From: Bombus terrestris
Taxonomy: Eukaryota > Arthropoda > Insecta > Hymenoptera > Apidae
NCBI RefSeq assembly: GCF_910591885.1
Contig: NC_063274.1
Span: forward strand, 19,986,164-20,050,163
DNA length: 64,000 nt
Direction: 5' to 3'
Positions 1 to 15,690 of this stretch are shown here, piece by piece. How positions within the stretch are numbered: the stretch's first letter is position 1; every line of letters starts with the position of its first letter. A program made the translations under genes and the position numbers. The notes beneath the pieces are model-generated. The model searched no databases and was not told where the DNA came from. It worked only from the letters and a program-made list of their open reading frames with translations.

Positions 1-330
1 ACGTATAACGTTATATACTATATCGATATAACGTATAACGTTATATACTATATCGATATAACGTATAACGTTATATACGATAACGATATAACGTATAACG
101 TTATATACGATTAGGATATAACGCATAACGTTATATACCATAACGATAGAACGTAAAACGTTATATACTATAACGCCATAACGTATAACGTTATGTAGTA
201 TTACGATATAACGTATAACGCTATGTAGTATTACGATATAACGTATAACGTTATATGCTATAACGATATAACGTATAACGTTATATACTGTAACGATATA
301 ACGTATAACGTTATATACTATAACGATATA
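1..330. repeat. Left-edge segment matching the end of the 870-bp unit
   Basis: Eleven monomers in the order C-C-B-N-K-L-D-D-F-G-A match 8731-9060 of the 870-bp unit. They share the rare GATAGA ending on the K monomer (121-150). The L monomer here ends GCCATA instead of the usual GCTATA, and the second D has CTATG in place of TTATG. The window therefore opens inside a diverged copy of that higher-order repeat. Confidence 0.85.
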
Positions 331-2580
331 ACGTATAACGTTATATACGATAACGATATAACGTATAACGTTATGTAGTATTACGATATAACGTATAACG
401 TTATATGCTATATCCATATAACGTATAACGTTATATACTATAACGATATAACGTATAACGTTATGTACTATAACGATATAACGTATAACGTTGTATACGA
501 TAACGATATAACGTATAACGTTATAAACTATATCGTTATAACGTATAACGTTATATACTATATCGATATAACGCATAACGTTATATACCATAACGATATA
601 ACGTAAAACGTTATATACTATAACGATATAACGTATAACGTTATGTAGTATTACGATATAACGTATAACGTTATGTAGTATTACGATATAACGTATAACG
701 TTATATACTATATCGATATAACGTATAACGTTATATACGATAACGATATAACGCATAACGTTATATACCATAACGATATAACGTAAAACGTTATATACGA
801 TAACGATATAACGTATAACGTTATATACGATAACGATATAACGTATAACGTTATAAACTATATCGTTATAACGTATAACGTTATATGCTATATCCATGTA
901 ACGTATAACGTTATATATTATATCGATATAACGTATAACGTTAAATACTACATCGATATAACGTATAACGTTATATACGATAACGATATAACGTATAACG
1001 TTATATACGATTAGGATATAACGCATAACGTTATATACCATAACGATATAACGTAAAACGTTATATACGATAACGATATAACGTATAACGTTATATACTA
1101 TAACGATATAACGTATAACGTTATATACGATAACGATATAACGTATAACGTTATGTAGTATTACGATATAACGTATAACGCTATATGCTATATCCATATA
1201 ACGTATAACGTTATATGCTATAACGATATAACGTATAACGTTATATACGATAACGATATAACGTATAACGTTATAAACTATATCGTTATAACGTATAACG
1301 TTATATACGATAACGATATAACGTATAACGTTATAAACTATATCGTTATAACGTATAACGTTATATGCTATATCCATATAACGTATAACGTTATATACTA
1401 TATCGATATAACGTATAACGTTATATACTATATCGATATAACGTATAACGTTATATACGATAACGATATAACGTATAACGTTATATACGATTAGGATATA
1501 ACGCATAACGTTATATACCATAACGATATAACGTAAAACGTTATATACTATAACGATATAACGCATAACATTATATACCATAACGATATAACGTAAAACG
1601 TTATATACTACAACGATATAACGTAAAACGTTATATACGATAACGATATAACGTATAACGTTATATACCATAACGATATAACGTAAAACGTTATATACTA
1701 TAACGATATAACGTAAAACGTTATATACGATAACGATATAACGTATAACGTTATATACGATAACGATATAACGTATAACGTTATATACTGTAACGATATA
1801 ACGTATAACGTTATATACTATAACGATATAATGTATAACGTTATATACGATAACGATATAACGTATAACGTTATGTACTATAACGATATAACGTATAACG
1901 TTATATACGATAACGATATAACGTATAACGTTATATACTATAACGATATAACGTATAACGTTATATACGATAACGATATAACGTATAACGTTATGTAGTA
2001 TTACGATATAACGTATAACGCTATATGCTATATCCACATAACGTATAACGTTATATGCTATAACGATATAACGTATAACGTTATATACTGTAACGATATA
2101 ACGTATAACGTTATATACGATAACGATATAACGTATAACGTTAAGTAGTATTACGATATAACGTATAACGTTATATGCTATATCCATATAACGTATAACG
2201 TTATATACTATAACGATATAACGTATAACGTTATGTACTATAACGATATAACGTATAACGTTATGTACTATAACGATATAACGTATAACGTTGTATACGA
2301 TAACGATATAACGTATAACGTTATAAACTATATCGTTATAACGTATAACGTTATATACTATATCGATATAATGTATAACGTTATGTACGATAACGATATA
2401 ACGTATAACGTTATGTACTATAACGATATAACGTATAACGTTATATACTATATCGATATAACGTTTAACGTTATATACTATATCGATATAACGTATAACG
2501 TTATATACTATAACGATATAACGTATAACGTTGTATACGATAACGATATAACGTATAACGTTATATACTATATCGATATA
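331..2580. repeat. Less regular satellite segment
   Basis: Ordinary 30-bp monomers in strict register. The modules seen elsewhere (E-A-J-I-H-C, D-E-A, K-L, H-E) are present but shuffled. Private changes include CATGTA at 895-900, TACATCGATATA in the monomer at 931, ACAACG at 1591-1620 and CCACATA near 2040. No sequence other than the satellite is seen. Confidence 0.8.
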
Positions 2581-3480
2581 ACGTATAACGTTATATACTA
2601 TATCGATATAACGTTTAACGTTATATACTATATCGATATAACGTATAACGTTATATACTATATCGATATAACGTATAACGTTATATACGATAACGATATG
2701 ACGTATAACGTTATATACGATTAGGATATAACGCATAACGTTATATACTATAACGATATAACGTATAACGTTATGTAGTATTACGATATAAGGTATAACG
2801 TTATGTAGTATTACGATATAACGTATAACGTTATATACTATATCGATATAACGTATAACGTTATATACGATAACGATATAACGCATAACGTTATATACCA
2901 TAACGATATAACGTAAAACGTTATATACGATAACGATATAACGTATAACGTTATATACCATAACGATATAACGTAAAACGTTATATACAATAACGATATA
3001 ACGTAAAACGTTATATAAGATAACGATATAACGTATAACGTTATATACGATAACGATATAACGTATAACGTTATAAACTATATCGTTATAACGTATAACG
3101 TTATATGCTATATCCATATAACGTATAACGTTATATACTATATCGATATAACGTATAACGTTATATGCTATAACGATATAACGTATAACGTTATATACTG
3201 TAACGATATAACGTATAACGTTATATACTGTAACGATATAACGTATAACGTTATATACTATAACGATATAACGTATAACGTTGTATACGATAACGATATA
3301 ACGTATAACGTTATAAACTATATCGTTATAACGTATAACGTTATATACTATATCGATATAATGTATAACGTTATATACGATAACGATATAACGTATAACG
3401 TTATGTACTATAACGATATAACGTATAACGTTATATACGATAACGATATAACGTATAACGTTATGTAGTATTACGATATA
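2581..3480. repeat. First copy of the 1.8-1.95 kb higher-order repeat
   Basis: The order C-P-C-B-N-K/L hybrid-D-D-C-B-K-M and onward is shared with 4531-5460 and 6331-7260. A rare monomer with TTATATAAGA (3001-3030) recurs at 4951 and 6751. This copy has two consecutive G monomers (3181-3240) where the later copies have three, a one-monomer length difference. Private changes are GATATG at 2695-2700 and AGGTAT at 2791. Confidence 0.85.
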
Positions 3481-3600
3481 ACGTATAACGTTATGTAGTA
3501 TTACGATATAACGTATAACGTTATATGCTATATCGATATAACGTATAACGTTATATACTATATCGATATAACGTATAACGTTATATACGATAACGATATA

Positions 3601-3870
3601 ACGTATAACGTTATGTAGTATTACGATATAACGTATAACGTTATGTAGTATTACGATATAACGTATAACGTTATGTAGTATTACGATATAACGTATAACG
3701 TTATGTAGTATTACGATATAACGTATAACGTTATGTAGTATTACGATATAACGTATAACGTTATGTAGTATTACGATATAACGTATAACGTTATGTAGTA
3801 TTACGATATAACGTATAACGTTATGTAGTATTACGATATAACGTATAACGTTATGTAGTATTACGATATA
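3601..3870. repeat. Run of nine consecutive D monomers
   Basis: Nine D monomers (TAGTATTACG core) stand in a row, bounded by B (3571) and C (3871). This is the longest homogeneous run of the type in the window; elsewhere D runs are two to eight long. The copies look identical, which suggests recent single-monomer amplification. Confidence 0.95.
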
Positions 3871-4170
3871 ACGTATAACGTTATATACTATATCGATATA
3901 ACGTATAACGTTATATACGATAACGATATAACGCATAACGTTATATACCATAACGATATAACGTAAAACGTTATATACTATAACGATATAACGTATAACG
4001 TTATATACGATAGCGATATAACGTATAACGTTATATACGATAACGATATAACGTATAACGTTATGTACTATAACGATATAACGTATAACGTTATATACTA
4101 TATCGATATAACGTATAACGTTATATACGATAGCGATATAACGTATAACGTTATATACGATAACGATATA

Positions 4171-7100
4171 ACGTATAACGTTATAAACTATATCGTTATA
4201 ACGTATGACGTTATATACTATATCGATATAATGTATAACGTTATATACGATAACGATATAACGTATAACGTTATGTACTATAACGATATAACGTATAACG
4301 TTATATACTATATCGATATAACGTTTAACGTTATATACTATATCGATATAACGTATAACGTTATATACGATAACGATATAACGCATAACGTTATATACCA
4401 TAACGATATAACGTAAAACGTTATATACTATAACGATATAACGTATAACGTTATATACGATAGCGATATAACGTATAACGTTATATACGATAACGATATA
4501 ACGTATAACGTTATGTACTATAACGATATAACGTATAACGTTATATACTATATCGATATAACGTTTAACGTTATATACTATATCGATATAACGTATAACG
4601 TTATATACTATATCGATATAACGTATAACGTTATATACGATAACGATATAACGTATAACGTTATATACGATTAGGATATAACGCATAACGTTATATACTA
4701 TAACGATATAACGTATAACGTTATGTAGTATTACGATATAACGTATAACGTTATGTAGTATTACGATATAACGTATAACGTTATATACTATATCGATATA
4801 ACGTATAACGTTATATACGATAACGATATAACGCATAACGTTATATACCATAACGATATAACGTAAAACGTTATATACGATAACGATATAACGTATAACG
4901 TTATATACCATAACGATATAACGTAAAACGTTATATACTATAACGATATAACGTAAAACGTTATATAAGATAACGATATAACGTATAACGTTATATACGA
5001 TAACGATATAACGTATAACGTTATAAACTATATCGTTATAACGTATAACGTTATATGCTATATCCATATAACGTATAACGTTATATACTATATCGATATA
5101 ACGTATAACGTTATATGCTATAACGATATAACGTATAACGTTATATACTGTAACGATATAACGTATAACGTTATATACTGTAACGATATAACGTATAACG
5201 TTATATACTGTAACGATATAACGTATAACGTTATATACTATAACGATATAACGTATAACGTTGTATACGATAACGATATAACGTATAACGTTATAAACTA
5301 TATCGTTATAACGTATAACGTTATATACTATATCGATATAATGTATAACGTTATATACGATAACGATATAACGTATAACGTTATGTACTATAACGATATA
5401 ACGTATAACGTTATATACGATAACGATATAACGTATAACGTTATGTAGTATTACGATATAACGTATAACGTTATGTAGTATTACGATATAACGTATAACG
5501 TTATGTAGTATTACGATATAACGTATAACGTTATATGCTATATCCATATAACGTATAACGTTATATACTATAACGATATAACGTAAAACGTTATATACGA
5601 TATCGATATAACGTATAACGTTATATACGATAACGATATAACGCATAACGTTATATACCATAACGATATAACGTAAAACGTTATATACTATAACGATATA
5701 ACGTATAACGTTATATACGATAGCGATATAACGTATAACGTTATATACGATAACGATATAACGTATAACGTTATGTAGTATTACGATATAACGTATAACG
5801 TTATGTAGTATTACGATATAACGTATAACGTTATATGCTATAACGATATAACGTATAACGTTATATACTGTAACGATATAACGTATAACGTTATATACTA
5901 TAACGATATAACGTATAACGTTATGTACTATAACGATATAACGTATAACGTTGTATTCGATAACGATATAACGTATAACGTTATAAACTATATCGTTATA
6001 ACGTATGACGTTATATACTATATCGATATAATGTATAACGTTATATACGATAACGATATAACGTATAACGTTATGTACTATAACGATATAACGTATAACG
6101 TTATATACTATATCGATATAACGTTTAACGTTATATACTATATCGATATAACGTATAACGTTATATACGATAACGATATAACGCATAACGTTATATACCA
6201 TAACGATATAACGTAAAACGTTATATACTATAACGATATAACGTATAACGTTATATACGATAGCGATATAACGTATAACGTTATATACGATAACGATATA
6301 ACGTATAACGTTATGTACTATAACGATATAACGTATAACGTTATATACTATATCGATATAACGTTTAACGTTATATACTATATCGATATAACGTATAACG
6401 TTATATACTATATCGATATAACGTATAACGTTATATACGATAACGATATAACGTATAACGTTATATACGATTAGGATATAACGCATAACGTTATATACTA
6501 TAACGATATAACGTACAACGTTATGTAGTATTACGATATAACGTATAACGTTATGTAGTATTACGATATAACGTATAACGTTATATACTATATCGATATA
6601 ACGTATAACGTTATATACGATAACGATATAACGCATAACGTTATATACCATAACGATATAACGTAAAACGTTATATACGATAACGATATAACGTATAACG
6701 TTATATACCATAACGATATAACGTAAAACGTTATATACTATAACGATATAACGTAAAACGTTATATAAGATAACGATATAACGTATAACGTTATATACGA
6801 TAACGATATAACGTATAACGTTATAAACTATATCGTTATAACGTATAACGTTATATGCTATATCCATATAACGTATAACGTTATATACTATATCGATATA
6901 ACGTATAACGTTATATGCTATAACGATATAACGTATAACGTTATATACTGTAACGATATAACGTATAACGTTATATACTGTAACGATATAACGTATAACG
7001 TTATATACTGTAACGATATAACGTATAACGTTATATACTATAACGATATAACGTATAACGTTGTATACGATAACGATATAACGTATAACGTTATAAACTA

Positions 7101-7260
7101 TATCGTTATAACGTATAACGTTATATACTATATCGATATAATGTATAACGTTATATACGATAACGATATAACGTATAACGTTATGTACTATAACGATATA
7201 ACGTATAACGTTATATACGATAACGATATAACGTATAACGTTATGTAGTATTACGATATA
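4171..7260. repeat. 1.8-kb-period duplication
   Basis: Bases 4171-5460 match 5971-7260, 43 monomers at an offset of 1800. Shared rare markers are ACGTATGACG (4201 and 6001), TTATATAAGA (4951 and 6751) and three G monomers in a row (5131-5220 and 6931-7020). The left boundary is sharp: B at 4141 faces a rare TTGTATTCGA monomer at 5941. A private ACGTACAACG sits at 6511. Confidence 0.9.
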
Positions 7261-8190
7261 ACGTATAACGTTATATGCTATATCCATATAACGTAAAACG
7301 TTATATACGATAACGATATAACGTATAACGTTATAAGCTATATCGTTATAACGTATAACGTGATATGCTATAACGATATAACGTATAACGTTATATACGA
7401 TAACGATATAACGTATAACGTTATGTAGTATTACGATATAACGTATAACGTTATGTAGTATTACGATATAACGTATAACGTTATGTAGTATTACGATATA
7501 ACGTATAACGTTATGTAGTATTACGATATAACGTATAACGTTATGTAGTATTACGATATAACGTATAACGTTATGTAGTATTACGATATAACGTATAACG
7601 TTATATGCTATATCCATATAACGTATAACGTTATATACGATAGCGATATAACGTATAACGTTATATGCTATAACGATATAACGTATAACGTTATATACTG
7701 TAACGATAAAACGTATAACGTTATATACTATAACGATATAACGTATAACGTTATATACGATAACGATATAACGTATAACGTTATGTAGTATTACGATATA
7801 ACGTATAACGTTATATGCTATATCCATATAACGTATAACGTTATATACTATAACGATATAACGTATAACGTTATGTACTATAACGATATAACGTATAACG
7901 TTGTATTCGATAACGATATAACGTATAACGTTATAAACTATATCGTTATAACGTATAACGTTATATACTATATCGATATAATGTATAACGTTATATACGA
8001 TAACGATATAACGTATAACGTTATGTACTATAACGATATAACGTATAACGTTATATACTATATCGATATAACGTTTAACGTTATATACTATATCGATATA
8101 ACGTATAACGTTATATACGATAACGATATAACGCATAACGTTATATACCATAACGATATAACGTAAAACGTTATATACTATAACGATATA
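7261..8190. repeat. Satellite segment with a distant copy at 19.6-20.55 kb
   Basis: This stretch matches 19591-20550 at an offset of 12330, changing to 12360 because the D run is six monomers here (7411-7590) and seven there (19741-19950). Shared rare markers are GATAAA (7705-7710 and 20065-20070) and TTGTATTCGA (7891 and 20251). The distant copy therefore derives from one segmental duplication. Confidence 0.85.
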
Positions 8191-9930
8191 ACGTATAACG
8201 TTATATACGATAGCGATATAACGTATAACGTTATATACGATAACGATATAACGTATAACGTTATGTACTATAACGATATAACGTATAACGTTATATACTA
8301 TAACGATATAACGTTTAACGTTATATACTATATCGATATAACGTATAACGTTATATACTATATCGATATAACGTATAACGTTATATACCATAACGATATA
8401 ACGTATAACGTTATATACGATTAGGATATAACGCATAACGTTATATACTATAACGATATAACGTATAACGTTATGTAGTATTACGATATAACGTATAACG
8501 TTATGTAGTATTACGATATAACGTATAACGTTATATACTATATCGATATAACGTATAACGTTATATACGATAACGATATAACGCATAACGTTATATACCA
8601 TAACGATATAACGTAAAACGTTATATACGATAACGATATAACGTATAACGTTATATACGATAACGATATAACGTATAACGTTATAAACTATATCGTTATA
8701 ACGTATAACGTTATATGCTATATCCATATAACGTATAACGTTATATACTATATCGATATAACGTATAACGTTATATACTATATCGATATAACGTATAACG
8801 TTATATACGATAACGATATAACGTATAACGTTATATACGATTAGGATATAACGCATAACGTTATATACCATAACGATAGAACGTAAAACGTTATATACTA
8901 TAACGCTATAACGTATAACGTTATGTAGTATTACGATATAACGTATAACGTTATGTAGTATTACGATATAACGTATAACGTTATATGCTATAACGATATA
9001 ACGTATAACGTTATATACTGTAACGATATAACGTATAACGTTATATACTATAACGATATAACGTATAACGTTATATACGATAGCGATATAACGTATAACG
9101 TTATATACGATAACGATATAACGTATAACGTTATGTACTATAACGATATAACGTATAACGTTATATACTATAACGATATAACGTTTAACGTTATATACTA
9201 TATCGATATAACGTATAACGTTATATACTATATCGATATAACGTATAACGTTATATACCATAACGATATAACGTATAACGTTATATACGATTAGGATATA
9301 ACGCATAACGTTATATACTATAACGATATAACGTATAACGTTATGTAGTATTACGATATAACGTATAACGTTATGTAGTATTACGATATAACGTATAACG
9401 TTATATACTATATCGATATAACGTATAACGTTATATACGATAACGATATAACGCATAACGTTATATACCATAACGATATAACGTAAAACGTTATATACGA
9501 TAACGATATAACGTATAACGTTATATACGATAACGATATAACGTATAACGTTATAAACTATATCGTTATAACGTATAACGTTATATGCTATATCCATATA
9601 ACGTATAACGTTATATACTATATCGATATAACGTATAACGTTATATACTATATCGATATAACGTATAACGTTATATACGATAACGATATAACGTATAACG
9701 TTATATACGATTAGGATATAACGCATAACGTTATATACCATAACGATAGAACGTAAAACGTTATATACTATAACGCTATAACGTATAACGTTATGTAGTA
9801 TTACGATATAACGTATAACGTTATGTAGTATTACGATATAACGTATAACGTTATATGCTATAACGATATAACGTATAACGTTATATACTGTAACGATATA
9901 ACGTATAACGTTATATACTATAACGATATA
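8191..9930. repeat. Exact 870-bp tandem duplication
   Basis: 8191-9060 and 9061-9930 carry the same 29 monomers, Q-B-J-A-P-C at the start and D-D-F-G-A at the end; I see no base difference between them. Diagnostic monomers are a rare ACGTATAACG-TTATATACCA form (8371, 9241), the GATAGA-ended K (8851, 9721) and the GCTATA-ended L (8881, 9751). Further copies lie at 10951-11820 (one change, TTACATACGA at 11381) and 20551-21420 (three changes). Confidence 0.95.
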
Positions 9931-10950
9931 ACGTATAACGTTATATACGATAACGATATAACGTATAACGTTATGTAGTATTACGATATAACGTATAACG
10001 TTATATGCTATATCCATATAACGTATAACGTTATATACTATAACGATATAACGTATAACGTTATGTACTATAACGATATAACGTATAACGTTATATACGA
10101 TAACGATATAACGTATAACGTTATGTAGTATTACGATATAACGTATAACGTTATATGCTATATCCATATAACGTATAACGTTATATACTATAACGATATA
10201 ACGTATAACGTTATGTACTATAACGATATAACGTATAACGTTGTATACGATAACGACATAACGTATAACGTTATAAACTATATCGTTATAACGTATAACG
10301 TTATATACTATATCGATATAATGTATAACGTTATATACGATAACGATATAACGTATAACGTTATGTACTATAACGATATAACGTATAACGTTATATACGA
10401 TAACGATATAACGTATAACGTTAAAAACTATATCGTTATAACGTATAACGTTATATACTATATGGATATAATGTATAACGTTATATACTATAACGATATA
10501 ACGTAAAACGTTATATACGATAACGATATAACGTATAACGTTATAAGCTATATCGTTATGACGTATAACGTGATATGCTATAACGATATAACGTATAACG
10601 TTATATACGATAACGATATAACGTATAACGTTATGTAGTATTACGATATAACGTATAACGTTATGTAGTATTACGATATAACGTATAACGTTATGTAGTA
10701 TTACGATATAACGTATAACGTTATGTAGTATTACGATATAACGTATAACGTTATGTAGTATTACGATATAACGTATAACGTTATATGCTATATCCATATA
10801 ACGTATAACGTTATATACTATAACGATATAACGTAAAACGTTATATACGATATCGATATAACGTATAACGTTATATACGATAACGATATAACGCATAACG
10901 TTATATACCATAACGATATAACGTAAAACGTTATATACTATAACGATATA

Positions 10951-11820
10951 ACGTATAACGTTATATACGATAGCGATATAACGTATAACGTTATATACGA
11001 TAACGATATAACGTATAACGTTATGTACTATAACGATATAACGTATAACGTTATATACTATAACGATATAACGTTTAACGTTATATACTATATCGATATA
11101 ACGTATAACGTTATATACTATATCGATATAACGTATAACGTTATATACCATAACGATATAACGTATAACGTTATATACGATTAGGATATAACGCATAACG
11201 TTATATACTATAACGATATAACGTATAACGTTATGTAGTATTACGATATAACGTATAACGTTATGTAGTATTACGATATAACGTATAACGTTATATACTA
11301 TATCGATATAACGTATAACGTTATATACGATAACGATATAACGCATAACGTTATATACCATAACGATATAACGTAAAACGTTACATACGATAACGATATA
11401 ACGTATAACGTTATATACGATAACGATATAACGTATAACGTTATAAACTATATCGTTATAACGTATAACGTTATATGCTATATCCATATAACGTATAACG
11501 TTATATACTATATCGATATAACGTATAACGTTATATACTATATCGATATAACGTATAACGTTATATACGATAACGATATAACGTATAACGTTATATACGA
11601 TTAGGATATAACGCATAACGTTATATACCATAACGATAGAACGTAAAACGTTATATACTATAACGCTATAACGTATAACGTTATGTAGTATTACGATATA
11701 ACGTATAACGTTATGTAGTATTACGATATAACGTATAACGTTATATGCTATAACGATATAACGTATAACGTTATATACTGTAACGATATAACGTATAACG
11801 TTATATACTATAACGATATA
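10951..11820. repeat. Third copy of the 870-bp unit
   Basis: The same 29-monomer order as 8191-9060, with one private base change in the M monomer at 11371 (TTACATACGA). It is separated from the tandem pair by the J-I-H-C-O and B-R-S-T-M-U-V modules at 9931-10950. Confidence 0.9.
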
Positions 11821-11850
11821 ACGTATAACGTTATATACGATAACGATATA

Positions 11851-12000
11851 ACGTATAACGTTATGTACTATAACGATATAACGTATAACGTTGTATACGA
11901 TAACGACATAACGTATAACGTTATAAACTATATCGTTATAACGTATAACGTTATATACTATATCGATATAATGTATAACGTTATATACGATAACGATATA
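11851..12000. repeat. Extra J-I-H-C-O block of 150 bp
   Basis: 11581-11850 matches 15661-15930 and 12001 onward matches 15931 onward, but this copy has five additional monomers between them. The same five monomers, including the I variant ending GACATA, recur at 12091-12240, so the block is a local duplication of a neighbouring module. Confidence 0.85.
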
Positions 12001-13050
12001 ACGTATAACGTTATGTAGTATTACGATATAACGTATAACGTTATATGCTATATCCATATAACGTATAACGTTATATACTATAACGATATAACGTATAACG
12101 TTATGTACTATAACGATATAACGTATAACGTTGTATACGATAACGACATAACGTATAACGTTATAAACTATATCGTTATAACGTATAACGTTATATACTA
12201 TATCGATATAATGTATAACGTTATATACGATAACGATATAACGTATAACGTTATGTACTATAACGATATAACGTATAACGTTATATACGATAACGATATA
12301 ACGTATAACGTTAAAAACTATATCGTTATAACGTTTAACGTTATATACTATATCGATATAACGTATAACGTTATATACTATATGGATATAATGTATAACG
12401 TTATATACTATAACGATATAACGTATAACGTTATATACGATAACGATATAACGTATAACGTTATGTAGTATTACGATATAACGTATAACGTTATATGCTA
12501 TATCGTTATAACGTATAACGTGATATGCTATAACGATATAACGTATAACGTTATATACGATAACGATATAACGTATAACGTTATGTAGTATTACGATATA
12601 ACGTATAACGTTATGTAGTATTACGATATAACGTATAACGTTATGTAGTATTACGATATAACGTATAACGTTATGTAGTATTACGATATAACGTATAACG
12701 TTATGTAGTATTACGATATAACGTATAACGTTATATGCTATATCCATATAACGTATAACGTTATATACTATAACGATATAACGTAAAACGTTATATACGA
12801 TATCGATATAACGTATAACGTTATATACGATAACGATATAACGCATAACGTTATATACCATAACGATATAACGTAAAACGTTATATACTATAACGATATA
12901 ACGTATAACGTTATATACGATAGCGATATAACGTATAACGTTATATACGATAACGATATAACGTATAACGTTATGTACTATAACGATATAACGTATAACG
13001 TTATATACGATAACGATATAACGTATAACGTTATGTCCTATAACGATATA
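12001..13050. repeat. Segment duplicated at 15931-16950
   Basis: The two copies share the I-GACATA monomer (12121, 16051), an E/U chimeric monomer (12481, 16411) and a rare monomer at the end (TTATGTCCTA at 13021, TTATGCCCTA at 16921). They differ in D-run length: five at 12571-12720 against four at 16501-16620. Confidence 0.9.
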
Positions 13051-13890
13051 ACGTATAACGTTATATACTATATCGATATAACGTTTAACGTTATATACTA
13101 TATCGATATAACGTATAACGTTATATACTATATGGATATAATGTATAACGTTATATACGATAACGATATAACGCATAACGTTATATACTATAACGATATA
13201 ACGTATAACGTTATATACGATAGCGATATAACGTATAACGTTATATACGATAACGATATAACGTATAACGTTATGTACTATAACGATATAACGTATAACG
13301 TTATATACTATATCGATATAACGTTTAACGTTATATACTATATCGATATAACGTATAACGTTATATACTATATGGATATAATGTATAACGTTATATACTA
13401 TAACGATATAACGTATAACGTTATATACGATAACGATATAACGTATAACGTTATGTAGTATTACGATATAACGTATAACGTTATATGCTATATCCATATA
13501 ACGTATAACGTTATATACTATAACGATATAACGTATAACGTTATGTACTATAACGATATAACGTATAACGTTGTATACGATAACGATATAACGTATAACG
13601 TTATAAACTATATCGTTATAACGTATAACGTTATATACTATATCGATATAATGTATAACGTTATATACGATAACGATATAACGTATAACGTTATGTACTA
13701 TAACGATATAACGTATAACGTTATGTAGTATTACGATATAACGTATAACGTTATGTAGTATTACGATATAACGTATAACGTTATGTAGTATTACGATATA
13801 ACGTATAACGTTATATGCTATATCCATATAACGTATAACGTTATATACTATAACGATATAACGTAAAACGTTATATACGATATCGATATA

Positions 13891-15690
13891 ACGTTTAACG
13901 TTATATGCTATATCGATATAACGTATAACGTTATATACGATAACGATATAACGCATAACGTTATATACCATAACGATATAACGTAAAACGTTATATACTA
14001 TAACGATATAACGTATAACGTTATATACGATAGCGATATAACGTATAACGTTATATACGATAACGATATAACGTATAACGTTATGTACTATAACGATATA
14101 ACGTATAACGTTATATACTATATCGATATAACGTTTAACGTTATATACTATATCGATATAACGTATAACGTTATATACTATATGGATATAATGTATAACG
14201 TTATATACTATAACGATATAACGTATAACGTTATATACGATAACGATATAACGTATAACGTTATGTAGTATTACGATATAACGTATAACGTTATATGCTA
14301 TATCCATATAACGTATAACGTTATATACTATAACGATATAACGTATAACGTTATGTACTATAACGATATAACGTATAACGTTGTATACGATAACGATATA
14401 ACGTATAACGTTATAAACTATATCGTTATAACGTATAACGTTATATACTATATCGATATAATGTATAACGTTATATACGATAACGATATAACGTATAACG
14501 TTATGTACTATAACGATATAACGTATAACGTTATATACGATAACGATATAACGTATAACGTTAAAAACTATATCGTTATAACGTATAACGTTATATACTA
14601 TATGGATATAATGTATAACGTTATATACTATAACGATATAACGTAAAACGTTATATACGATAACGATATAACGAATAGCGTTATGTAGTAATACGATATA
14701 ACGTATAACGTTAAAAACTATATCGTTATAACGTATAACGTTATATACTATATGGATATAATGTATAACGTTATATACTATAACGATATAACGTAAAACG
14801 TTATATACGATAACGATATAACGTATAACGTTATAAGCTATATCGTTATAACGTATAACGTTATAAGCTATATCGTTATAACGTATAACGTGATATGCTA
14901 TAACGATATAACGTATAACGTTATATACGATAACGATATAACGTATAACGTTATGTAGTATTACGATATAACGTATAACGTTATGTAGTATTACGATATA
15001 ACGTATAACGTTATGTAGTATTACGATATAACGTATAACGTTATGTAGTATTACGATATAACGTATAACGTTATGTAGTATTACGATATAACGTATAACG
15101 TTATATGCTATATCCATATAACGTATAACGTTATATACGATAGCGATATAACGTATAACGTTATATGCTATAACGATATAACGTATAACGTTATATACTG
15201 TAACGATATAACGTATAACGTTATATACTATAACGATATAACGTATAACGTTATATACGATAACGATATAACGTATAACGTTATGTAGTATTACGATATA
15301 ACGTATAACGTTATATGCTATATCCATATAACGTATAACGTTATATACTATAACGATATAACGTATAACGTTATGTACTATAACGATATAACGTATAACG
15401 TTGTATACGATAACGATATAACGTATAACGTTATAAACTATATCGTTATAACGTATAACGTTATATACTATATCGATATAATGTATAACGTTATATACGA
15501 TAACGATATAACGTATAACGTTATGTACTATAACGATATAACGTATAACGTTATATACTATATCGATATAACGTTTAACGTTATATACTATATCGATATA
15601 ACGTATAACGTTATATACTATATCGATATAACGTATAACGTTATATACGATAACGATATAACGTATAACGTTATATACGATTAGGATATA
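13891..15690. repeat. Segment duplicated about 8.3 kb away at 22231-24000
   Basis: The offset is 8340 up to 14850, then 8310, because this copy has two U monomers (14821, 14851) where the other has one (23161). A shared rare marker is ACGAAT (14671 and 23011). The monomer at 14671 has two further private changes (ATAGCG and GTAATACG). Confidence 0.9.

Noticed and set aside
2233..2724. Plus-strand frames of 61 to 171 residues built on the decapeptide MYYNDITYNV, here and at some fifty other places
   Set aside because: They begin at J, O or T monomers and end at D, N, L or M monomers, which contain in-frame TAG or TAA. Start and stop positions follow the monomer order only.
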